From Symbiodinium natans (taxonomy: Eukaryota > Sar > Dinophyceae > Suessiales > Symbiodiniaceae), in contig CAJNDS010000711.1 in the NCBI GenBank assembly GCA_905221605.1, positions 17,611 to 52,610 on the forward strand: a stretch of DNA of 35,000 bases, in the 5' to 3' direction. The first letter of the stretch is position 1. Every line of letters starts with the position of its first letter. The translations under genes were made by a program, and so were the position numbers. The notes beneath the pieces were generated by a model, which was not told where the DNA came from, ran no database searches, and was given only the letters and a program-made list of their open reading frames with translations. Shown piece by piece: positions 10,793 to 20,400 of this stretch.

Positions 10793-11270
10793 TAGGTCGG
10801 AGGGAGAGTTGAACCAGGGGACAGTGTCGCCAGGGAGATTCAGGGGGAAACCTCAGAAATATCCAGAGGAATGGCTGGGATAGTCTGGATATGTGGAGGG
10901 GAACTAAATCCTGGTCTGCTTCTTCTAGATGCGTCTTCTGACGAAAGACATAAAATCCAGCTGCGGCAGCGCGAGAATACTATGAGCAAATATACATACA
11001 TGACTATGCCATATCAAGCATCCTGTACTGTCAGTTCTGTGAACTGATTCAATTGAACTGACCAAGTAGAATTAACTGAAACGCTCGCGCGTGACGCCCT
11101 GTCTTCCAGAAGAGCGTGAAATTCCAAAACCTTTATGTAATCAGAATTAAATTTAGGTCAGAGTAAATTTAAACGAGTGGGACTGTGTCGCCACTGAGGT
11201 CCAGGGAAACGGTTGGGATGGTTTGGATGTGTAAAGGAACGTTACATCTTGGTCAGCTTGTTCTACACGC
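10793..11270 (+). repeat. two diverged direct copies of a repeat of about 110-130 bp
   Basis: Both copies share, in order, GGGACAGTGTCGCC / GGGACTGTGTCGCC, then CAGGGGGAAAC / CCAGGGAAAC, GGGATAGTCTGGATATGT / GGGATGGTTTGGATGTGT, and CTGGTCTGCTTCTTCTAG / TTGGTCAGCTTGTTCTAC. The copies lie at about 10793-10925 and 11158-11270. Confidence 0.5.
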
Positions 11271-11449
11271 TGGTCGGCTGGACGCCGACGCGGATTTTTT
11301 TCCTTACCCCCCATTCAATCACCGTGGCCGAGGCCAAAGAAAGAGCTATTAGGCGGAGGGGGAAGCGGTGTGGCCGGCTTCCTGTACGTACCCCTCTGCC
11401 TGTCCGGGCGGTGATTGAAATGCTGTAACCCGTGTAACCCTAAATAATG

Positions 11450-11581
11450 CAAGGGCTGTCTTTGCTTATAACTTGTTAAAGAAATAGATTTTATTACAGT
11501 ATGTATGTATATATGTATGTATGTATGTATGTGTGTTTGTTTGTTTGTTTTCCAACAAGTTATGAGTAACTACAGCCCTTG
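11450..11581. mobile_element. foldback/MITE-like element, 132 bp
   Basis: Arms at 11450-11477 (CAAGGGCTGT...ATAACTTGTT) and 11554-11581 are inverted copies of 28 bp with a few mismatches. The interior is mostly the (TATG)n/(TTTG)n microsatellite. No target-site duplication is obvious. Confidence 0.5.
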
Positions 11582-12696
11582 ATCGAGTTTCTAAATATGA
11601 ATATACCATCATCCATAAAGGAGCATATGTTAATGTTTTCTAAAAGACCCGAAAGGTTGCTCTCAAATGTATTCTAGTATATAGATCACATATATAACAT
11701 ATACATATATTCTGTATGAGGGGGGAATTATGCAAGCATGTCACAAGCTTGTCTGGACTGCGAAGCTTCTCTCAGTCAGAGGAGCAGAACGCATGTCACA
11801 CATGCAAGAGTGTGATTCGTATGGGAAGCGCTCAGATTTCGGTCAGATCTCTGAAAGTCATTAGTAATGATTTGACGATAGACGAACGGCTGCATCATTC
11901 ATTCATGCAGGACGATGATTCATGCGGTTTCGGTTTAGGGTTTCGCGTCTATGCTCACGGGAGCTGCGCGTGGGTGAGCTGTGATCTCGCTTAGATCACT
12001 GATAGTCATGAGCAAGAACCTGCCTATCGGCAAATGGACAGTGCCAGTGTGGCGCTAGGTATTCCTTTCCAAAGCTGACAGGGTATAAGCTGAGGACGCT
12101 AATGCTTGCTTGCAAAACATCAGCTCCAGTAGTTCTGCAGGCGACGCTTGAGTCTTACAATGAAGGCGCTAGTGCGTTTCGCGAGGAGTTGTCATAGGGT
12201 ACGCAAGCAGTGCTACACGTCTGTACTTGCTAAAGCAATCGTTCCAGACATTCATTATCCTTCTCGTTATAAGGCGGAGCCATGATGTTTTTCCAGCAAT
12301 CACCGTTAGACTTGTGTCAGCAAGACTCTGCATGGGAGGCGTCGCGCGATAGCGCGATCTATATCGATTTCTTGTCGCTGCGTATGGCTCTTAGCGGAAG
12401 TATGGACGGAGAAGCACGCCGTGTGCGTGCCCACCTGGCGCGAACCCTACTCCTTGTATACATTGAAACAAGTCCGCTGTGCCTTGATTTGCAGCATCCA
12501 CGCAAAGCAAAACATGTTCGATCACGGCAAGGCTTGCCTGGCATCGGCCAGCTCAGCCCGTGACTAAGGGAACCAAGACTATAGCGAACAAAATCTCTGA
12601 ACAATATTACCTGGCAATAAGAATTAGATTCAGGAATGGAGGGCATGGACATGGAGGCCCATGCCAAAGCCCCGACCGCTGCCAGCTCTGAACTAA

Positions 12697-13025
12697 GCTG
12701 ATGAAGGCCAAGCATCTGCAGCTACTGCTGACGTTTTGAACTAAGGCAAGGCCTGTTTCCACTGTGACATCTAGGCCTCGACCGCTTGTAGCTATGGACT
12801 CAGAGGCAAGAAGGAACGCAAGACAACAAGCGCAGTGATATAAATCGATGAAGGCCAAGCGTCTGCAGCTACTGCTGCCGTCTTGAACCGAGGCAAGGTC
12901 TGCTTTCCCTAGGCCCCGACCGCTTGTGGCTCTGAACTCAGAGGCAAGAAGGAACGCAAGACAACAAGCGCAGTGGTACAAGTCGATGAAGGCCAAGCAT
13001 CTGCAGCTACTGCTGCCAACCTGAA
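12697..13025 (+). repeat. tandem repeat, unit about 140-148 bp
   Basis: Copies start near 12699, 12847 and 12985 with GATGAAGGCCAAGCATCTGC or a close variant, and share AGGCAAGAAGGAACGCAAGA and ACAACAAGCGCAGTG. About 2.3 units are present. The remainder of 12281-12696 and 13026-13440 shows nothing I can name. Confidence 0.6.
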
Positions 13026-13439
13026 CTAAGGCAAAGCCTTATCCCCCAGTCATGAACTCAGGTTGGGTGAGCAACAAAACTTGAGTGTGTGGCTACATAC
13101 GCTGAAAACAACAAGGTCACAGCGGCCCGTGTGATGGCGGTCGCAGGGGTTGGGTCCTTGTGTGCCACGCACCAGTTTGCTGCGACGGAAATAAAACAGA
13201 AGTGCTTGCGCAAGGTGCCTGTCCCGCCAAAAGATCCGCCGCCGGCGCATCTGTTGGAGAGGGCCCAGGCCCACCTGATTATACAAGCAAATTATGTTTG
13301 TATAAAATCAAGACATCTTCCGAACCTTCAGAACCAGAATTACAAGCCTGGCTCAGGCTCAGCAGGAGGTGACGCAGGCATACCTCACCTTAAGACCACG
13401 CGCGCACACGTCCTGAACCAAGACTAGCCCTGACAGGTC

Positions 13440-14470
13440 TGCGAAGAAGAAGTAGAGTGCGTGCCTGCCGCCTTGCTCCCGGCGCTCGTTGCAGAAACAA
13501 CCATCTCATGTACGCCTGACTCAGGCTCAGGAGGAGATGCCGGAGGCACACCTGAACCTCCAAACCGCCTGCAACCAAAGTCCCGCGTCATCTCTGACAG
13601 GAACTTGAAGAAGAAGAAAGCTACTGCGACCAGCCAGCCTTGCTCTCAGGGCAGAAGCATGAAAAAAAAACATCTCATGTACGCCTGACTCAGGCTCTGG
13701 AGGAGATGCCGGAGGCACATCTGACCCTCCAGACCACCTGCAATCAAAATCCTGCATCGCCTCTGACAGGAACGCGAAGAAGAAGCAGAAGAAGAAGAAG
13801 AAGAAGAAGAAGAAAGCTACTGCGACCAGCCAGCCTTGCTCTCAGGGCAGAAGCATGAAAAAAAACATCTCATGTACGCCTGACTCAGGCTCAGGAGGAG
13901 ATGCTGGAGGCACATCTGACCCTCCAGACCGCCTGCAATCAAAATCCTGCATCGCCTCTGACAGGAACGCGAAGAAGAAGCAGCAGAAGAAAGCTACTGC
14001 GACCAGCCAGCCTTGCTCTCAGGGCAGAAGCATGAAAAAAAACATCTCATGTACGCCTGACACAAGCTCAGGAGGAGATGCAGGAGGCACACCTGACCTT
14101 AAGACCATGCACAAACAACGTCCTGAACCAAGTCTAGCCTTGACAGGGCTTTGAAGAAGAAGAAGAAGTAGAGTGCGAGCCCGCCGCCTTGCTCTCAGAG
14201 CTTGTCGCAGAAGCACGAAAACCAACCGTCTCATGCACGCTTGAATCTGGCTCAGGAGGAGATGCTAGAGGCACACCTCACCATCCGACCGCCTGCAATC
14301 AAAGTCATGTATCAAATGTAACTCTGACAGGAGCGTGAAGAAGAAGAAGTAGAGTGCGACCCGATCGCCTTGCTCTCAGCGCTCGTCGCAGAAGTGCTGA
14401 AAGAAATCGTTTCATGTAAGCCCAACGCAAGCCCGACTTAGGCTCAGGAGGAGATGCTGGAGGCGCCGCA
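13440..14470 (+). repeat. tandem repeat, unit about 170-196 bp, with (GAA)n tracts
   Basis: Units begin with CATCTCATGTACGCCTGACT or a variant near 13501, 13671, 13867, 14042, 14228 and 14411. Each unit contains CAGGAGGAGATGC, a TCTGACAGGAAC segment, a GAAGAAGAAG tract of variable length and TGCTCTCAGGGCAGAAGCATG. Stretches are open on the + strand (for example SGSGGDAGGT repeated), so it might be a repetitive coding region, but unit lengths that are not always multiples of three and stop codons between units favour a minisatellite. Confidence 0.6.
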
Positions 14471-14625
14471 GGTCAGATGAACTGACAGCAAGCATAGAAA
14501 CCCCAGACCTGAGCAACCTATTCAAGCCCAACTGCTGCGTATGATGAGGAGCAAGTCCTGGACCTGTCGAAGATCCACCCCAAGTGGCTGATGCCAAGGC
14601 AGCTGTCTCAGCATGTGGTATTTAT

Positions 14626-14795
14626 GTGAAACAGAAGCAGACGAGAAGTTCATAATGGTTTCTAGTGTACATGAGGACATACTCAGAGAGTCACGTATTG
14701 TTTGCCTAGATCAAGTGGTAGCTAACACTCTCACTCACGCTAGGAAGAGAAAATGGGATGATCTCACGGATGAGGAGAAGCAAGATGCGGGTGGC
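14626..14795 (+). CDS. probable exon of an unrecognised + strand gene
   Basis: The frame is open with protein-like, charged composition, including EADEKFIMVSSVHEDILRES and ARKRKWDDLTDEEKQDA. It runs straight into a CCCTAAA array, as do the exons of the - strand genes further right. A donor could be GC or GA near 14790. The next exon is probably the one ending at 15478. A second open stretch at about 14907-14990, MASQPPAHPYKRHAPERS, may be another exon. I do not recognise a family. Confidence 0.4.
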
Positions 14796-14807
14796 TCAGG
14801 TTTACAA

Positions 14808-14900
14808 AACCCTAAACCCTAAACCCTAAACGCTAAACCCTAAACCCTAAACCCTAAACCGTAAACCCAAAACCCTAAACCCTAAACCCGAAAACCCTAA
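14808..14900 (+). repeat. CCCTAAA array, slightly degenerate
   Basis: About twelve copies of CCCTAAA with single-base variants. It follows directly on the open frame ending near 14800, so it probably lies at the 5' end of an intron. Confidence 0.85.
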
Positions 14901-15250
14901 GCCCTCATGGCTTCACAACCACCCGCGCACCCATACAAGAGGCACGCCCCTGAACGTTCAAAGGCCCTCTGCAACCTGGAAGCCGGCCCCAAACCCGAAA
15001 CCCTAAAACTTGCTTGGTAGCTTGCGGTTTTCGTGATAGGAGGGATTTGGTATAGTTAAATATTAGGCAGGGCTTTGTGAATTTGGATGTTCGAATGTAG
15101 TTGCGGGGGTGGCGGGCGTTGTTGGGATCACAAAATATCAGAAACTACGTGTCTGTAACCATTTCGGCATCTTGAAAAAAGACATCGCGCTGTGAACCCT
15201 GAAGTCTAAGTTTCGGAGCCCCTAAACCTCGAATATGAACTTGACAGTCA

Positions 15251-15478
15251 GGCATTGAAGTCGATGAGAGGAAGACTGCAAATCCAGCACCTCAAGTACC
15301 CAAATCTCGCCAAGGAAGAGAAGAGGCGACGGTACTGGTGGACGCCCTGGAGGACATGCCGCACGAATGTTGCGTCCTGCATCTCGTCCCATGCATTCCT
15401 ACTATGGATCTTGAACGTCTGACTTCGCAGGACAAGCCAAAGGCTATGGCATTATCGACGTGGCATCTGAGCCTGTAG
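15251..15478 (+). CDS. probable C-terminal exon of an unrecognised + strand gene
   Basis: The frame is open from 15245 and ends at TAG 15476-15478, about 75 residues. An acceptor-like CAGTCAG|G ends at 15250. The sequence includes GREEATVLVDALEDMPHECC and CIPTMDLERLTSQDKPK, which looks like real protein. Other frames here are also partly open, so the choice rests on composition. It probably belongs with the exon at 14626-14795, across an intron that begins with a CCCTAAA array. No family recognised. Confidence 0.4.
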   Translation, partial: GIEVDERKTANPAPQVPKSRQGREEATVLVDALEDMPHECCVLHLVPCIPTMDLERLTSQDKPKAMALSTWHLSL

Positions 15479-15982
15479 CTGGGTTTGTGTGCTCCAGACG
15501 TTGAAGGGTTGTGTTAAGTTGTATAAAGGTAGTTTGGGGTTAGTACGGCTTTGGAGGATGTAGTTGATGTTGTTCAGGTCGAGTTGTAGATGTAGCAGCT
15601 GGCGAGTTTGCGCAGCTAAAGTCTTCCTGGTGGACAGTGGCATTATTGAGACTTTTAGTTCTGATGGGCTCGGAGAAGTTGTTTGCGTCAAAGGAGCAGC
15701 GTGCGAAGTCGGGTTGAATGGAAAGGGGCATGAGGTCATATGGACCCGAGCCTCCAGTTGCTTGCTGCACGCAAGCTGCACACAAACCGACGACGAAGCG
15801 GATCTTGCTGAGATTCTCTCTGCGTCCGATGAAAGGATTGTGGTGCAGTGGCCGTAGTTGTTGCATGTTTCTGTTGGCCAGTATCGCATATGTTGGGCTG
15901 TCAGTTTACTTACTGCCATGGTCAACACTGGTGTGGATGCGAGGGTTTTGCTGCCAATGCAGGGATTGTGGTAAATATTAAT
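15479..15982. other. ambiguous region, open on both strands
   Basis: A + strand frame 15564-15857 (97 codons, ending ...DLAEILSASDERIVVQWP) and a - strand frame running through 15452-16132 are both open. The - strand one extends into the 139-bp tandem repeat, which argues against it. No family is recognisable for either. Confidence 0.3.
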
Positions 15983-16615
15983 GCGAACAACAATCAACAC
16001 AAAGAACGCACGAAAACAATTTTGACAGTTCAAGTGTAGGGATGAGGTTCTGCGAACAGATTGCACTTGCAAGCGCACGCGCGTCCAACAAGTACAGCAA
16101 TCAACCCACAAAAACATTAACGCGAACAACAATCAACACAAAGAACGCACGAAAACAATTTTGACAGTTCAAGTGTAGGGATGAGGTTCTGCGAACAGAT
16201 TGCACTTGCAAGCGCACGCGCGTCCAACAAGTACAGCAATCAACCCACAAAAACATTAACGCGAACAACAATCAACACAAAGAACGCACGAAAACAATTT
16301 TGACAGATCAAGTGTAGGGATGAGGTTCTGCGAACAGATTGCACTTGCAAGCGCACGCGCGTCCAACAAGTACAGCAATCAACCCACAAAAACATTAACG
16401 CGAACAACAATCAACAGAAAGAACGCACGAAAACAATTTTGACAGATCAAGTGTAGGGATGAGGTTCTGCGAACAGATTGCACTTGCAAGCGCACGCGCG
16501 TCCAACAAGTACAGCAATCAACCCACAAAAACATTAACGCGAACAACAATCAACAGAAAGAACGCACGAAAACAATTTTGACAGATCAAGTGTAGGGATG
16601 AGGTTCTGCGGCGGG
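15983..16615 (+). repeat. tandem repeat, 139-bp unit, about 4.5 copies
   Basis: GCGAACAACAATCAACA recurs at 15983, 16122, 16261, 16400 and 16539, a constant period of 139 bp. Copies are nearly identical; a few changes (GTTCAAG to GATCAAG, CACAAAG to CAGAAAG) track copy order, as expected for recent tandem expansion. Confidence 0.9.
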
Positions 16616-16805
16616 TTCAACAAATACAGGCAACCAGCTCACAAGAATATCAATGCGAACATTTTTCATAAACAAATTTTAGCATGTATTAAACCTTCTG
16701 ACGCGTATTGTGTAGCTTCAGTGTGAGCATAAACAATAAGTTTTGCTTTGCTTCTTAGTACTGCCCATAGAAACTAAGCAAAAAGAACCCTAAAGGTATC
16801 AGCCT

Positions 16806-17052
16806 CATATATGTATACATGTATACATGTATATATGTATATATGTATATATGTATATATGTATATATGTATATATGTATATATGTATATATGTATATAT
16901 GTATATATGTATATATGTATATATGTATATATGTATATATGTATATATGTATATATGTATATATGTATATGTAGATATGTATATAAGTATATATGTATAT
17001 ATGTATATATGTATATATGTATATATGTATGTGTATATATATATATATATAT
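16806..17052. repeat. (GTATATAT)n microsatellite
   Basis: About thirty tandem copies of an AT-rich octamer, GTATATAT, with few interruptions. It is nearly self-complementary, so both strands show spurious tyrosine/isoleucine open frames. Confidence 0.95.
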
Positions 17053-17220
17053 TAGTCTCGAAAAACCTAAGTAGCCTCGAAATGCCCCCCAAACAACCTT
17101 ATAAGGTCTCTTCTGAGGGTCCCTCCTGTAGTCCCTTGACTAGACAGAGCCAGATCCCCGTGGCCTAAAAAATCCAAAATGCAGCGCCCAACCGCGCTAG
17201 CTAAGGAATAGACCCTCAAT

Positions 17221-17425
17221 TGGGTTTAGGGCTTAGGGTTTAGGGTTTAGCGTTTAGGTTCCAGGTTTTAGGGGGAATAGACCCGGATAGCCCGAAAAAC
17301 CTTGGAGGTGCATGGACTGGGGCAGTTCCGAGGGCCTTTGTTCACGGCTGACACTTTAGGGCCGCAAGTTAATGCTTTGACGGTTCCAGGGTTTAGGGTT
17401 TAGGGTTAGGGTTTAGGGTTTAGGT
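17221..17425 (+). repeat. TTTAGGG arrays around a 100-bp unique segment
   Basis: Short TTTAGGG arrays at 17221-17262 and 17388-17425 enclose a 120-bp segment. On the - strand this lies downstream of the last recognised RNase HII exon, but I could not recognise the missing RNase HII motifs in it. Confidence 0.7.
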
Positions 17426-17482
17426 CGTTCGGGGGCATGCAGGGGTGCTTAGACGCGAAGAACCCCAGCAACCTTGAAACCT

Positions 17483-20400
17483 TCAGTCCAGAAACTTCTG
17501 CAGCTTCTTGACCGCTGTCGCCATGGCCTCTGACAGGTGGTCATTTTGGGGGGTGTTGAAAGGTTTAGGTTCGATTACAAATTTATGATATACATGACTT
17601 TGAATCGGCTGATTCATTTGAATCGGCATCTGGTCTGGAGATTGAAGAAAGAAGATTCCCTGAAAAACACGTAGAAGTATCTAGTCACATGTGCTGCTCA
17701 GGACCCAGCCCTGCTGAATATAAAGCCCTTCAAAGCAACGATGCTCATAGCTTACGGGGCATTGCAAGAACGTGCAAGAGGCGCAAGCGCATGAAGCTGG
17801 TAGGTGTCGGACGGCGGATTGCATATGTATATATAAATATACATATATACATATATATGTATATATATATATATGTATATATATATGTATATATATATGT
17901 ATATATATATATATATGCTACCCCCCGGGAGAAAAAAGGACATCCGCGATCTTGTGTTGAGTCCGATGTGAGTGATTGTGAAGTGAAGGGGTCGATGGAG
18001 TTTTGCAAACATTTGGCATGGTGCCTTTTGAAACTCTGTGGTACACTGACACGCACCATTTGCCACAGGAAACTGCTTCATATAATCCCTTCCCCGAAAT
18101 ATTAAACCCCCCCCCTGCCCCCTGATATTAACTACCCCCCATATGCGTATATTATAACTTCTGTGGAAGAATCTAATATGAGGGGGTAGCAGGGGAGGGT
18201 TAATATTGGGGGATGGGATTAACATATTGAACACGTGTCTTGAACCCAACGGCTTTTTGAAGGCATGCTCAGATTATTCGAGACAGAGCATGACTGCTTT
18301 TGGCACGGAGTTCGCGACGACGATTGAGTTTCGAAGGGCCTCTGTCGGGTCCGCAAATTACTTGTAGAACTTGTTCACGGCTTGGGCACAGGTCGCCACA
18401 CCCAAGCCAGACATCTTGGTTCTTAAACCAAAACCCTAAACCCTAAATCCCCTAAAAGACTCGTACTGTGCTAAGCGCACCGACATTAGCGATCTGCAAC
18501 TTAATGAAAGAAAAAGAATCTTAAGCATGGTAGATCACCACTCCAACTTAACAAACTGCCTCGTCGACTACTTTGAGTAACATACTTGGAAGAAAGCTGT
18601 AGCCGTAAGGTTACGCTGTTCGAATAGCCAGGCATCTTGGCTGAGAATGAAGGACAGCTGCGTTGATCACCGTGCACAGAAAGGACCCGGAGACTCCAAT
18701 ACCCAGGAAGAAAAGAAGCAACTGAACTGGCAACTAGTAGCTTAATTAAGGAAGATGCCTTACACCATCCAAGGAACCCTGAACCCTAAACCCTAAATCC
18801 TAAGCCCTAAACCCTAACTCTTAAGCCCAAAGCCCGAAACCCTAAACCCTAAACCCTAAACCGCCACGCGACACCCTATGCCCAAAACCCAAAACCCAAA
18901 ACCCTAAACCCTTAACTCTGCCTCATGCGCCGCCGCCAAGATGTTGGTGCGGTCGATCTTTTCCCGGTTAACCACAACCACCGCGTATCCTCCGTTTAGG
19001 GTTTAGGGTTAGGGTTTAGGGTTTAGGGTTTAGGGTTTAGGGTTCAGGGTTCAGGGTTCAGGGTTCAGGGTTTAGGGTTTAGATGGGAGTAGGGTTTAGG
19101 GTTTAGGGCTTAGGGTTTAGGGTTTAGGGTTTAGGGTTTAGGGTTTAGGGTTTAGGGTGTAGGGTTTAGGGTTTAGGGTTTAGGGTTTAGGGTTTAGGGT
19201 TTAGGGTTTAGGGTTTGGGGTTTAGGGTTTAGGGTTTAGGGTTTAGGGTTTAGGGTTTAGGTTTAGGGTTTAGGGGTTCTGGTTTCGCAGACGAGAGTTT
19301 GGGATTTGGGTTTTTTTTGGCTAGCAGGTTTTTGGTTTAGGGTTTGGGGTGTCGGGGCTGTAGGGTTTAAAAGCTTCAGGGTTTGGGGTTTTAATTTTAG
19401 GGTTTGGGGGTTTCGGGTTTGAGCACTTTTGTAGGCATTGCTTGTGATCGAAGCTTAAACCCTAACCCGAAAGCCCTAATCCCCGAACCCTAAACCCAAA
19501 TCGAAGCTCCCACTGCAGGAGCACTGGGGTTTAGGGTTTGGGGTTTGGGGTTTAAGGTTTAGGATTATTGTTTGGGGTTTAGGGATATTTGATTCTACCC
19601 ATGTCATACAGCACGTGGCGACTAGAAGCGCACATGGACATAGGCTCCTGCTATCAACCCCTGAAGCCTCAGCCGAGCCCCAGAACCCTTCAACCCCACC
19701 CTAAACCCTAAACCCTAAACCCATCTACCCTAAACCCTAAACCCTAAAACCCTAAACCCATCTACCCTAAACCCTAAACCCTAAACCCTAAACCCTAAGC
19801 CTATAGTCACGATTTTGCTTCCTGGATGCGACTGCTGGGGTTGGTCAAAAGATACGATTTCGCTGGGCCTGCCACACCTTTCTACGTTCCCCCCACCCCG
19901 TTCTCTAACACGTTTTGCTTTGTGGGTGATTCTTCTTGCGGCCGCGCGCCAGGGCTTAGGGGTTAGGATTTAGGGTTTAGGGCTAGGGGTTCGGGCTAGG
20001 ATTTCGGGTGTTGGGTTTTGGGTTTAGGGTTTCGGGTCTAGAGCTTAGGGTTTAGGAGGGCGTGAGGGTAGGTGGAACTTGCTTGGGCCCTCGCGGATGT
20101 CCGGGTTCTTGGTGAGTTCTGCGAAAACAGCCTCGCGCTGAACCTAGCCACGTGGTGGACACAGCAAGCCCTATGAACCCTAAACCTTGGGATGTTCCCC
20201 CTTGTACTAACAGTCCTTAATGGGGATTATCGTACTCCCTATTAGAATCCCCATTACGGACTGTTAGTAACAACCGGTAGACTTGCCATCCTAAATCTTC
20301 AGGAATGAAAAAAGGGTGCCCGTCTTGGTTTAAAGGGGGCTTATAAGGGAGCCTGAACCCTAAAAAAGGAAAATAAGGGGCCCACTCTGGGTCCTAGAAA

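Larger units (their letters stand above)
10069..12280. other. non-coding spacer with microsatellites and degenerate repeats
   Basis: I found no convincing coding frame. It holds an (AC)n run at 10440-10460, a (TATG/TTTG)n run at about 11500-11550, a foldback element at 11450-11581, a pair of diverged direct repeats at about 10793-10925 and 11158-11270, and a 12-bp inverted pair ATTCAATCACCG at 11313-11324 and 11409-11420. The 3' end of the mobile element may lie in its first few hundred bases, but no terminal repeat was recognised. Confidence 0.5.

Noticed and set aside
12282-12563. 93-codon + strand open frame
   Set aside because: An antisense frame of similar length exists, composition is unremarkable and no splice or family signal supports it.
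15452-16132. 226-codon - strand open frame
   Set aside because: It runs into the 139-bp tandem repeat and has a skewed Ser/Thr composition; the competing + strand frame is no worse.
15983-16615. CRISPR-like repeat
   Set aside because: Whole 139-bp units repeat, with no variable spacers.
16805-17168. Long tyrosine/isoleucine-rich open frames on both strands
   Set aside because: They are translations of the (GTATATAT)n microsatellite and have no other content.
19800-19960. Segment between arrays, open on both strands, that looks like an exon
   Set aside because: The RNase HII exons on either side join perfectly without it, so it is intronic. It shows that an open frame alone is not evidence in this region.
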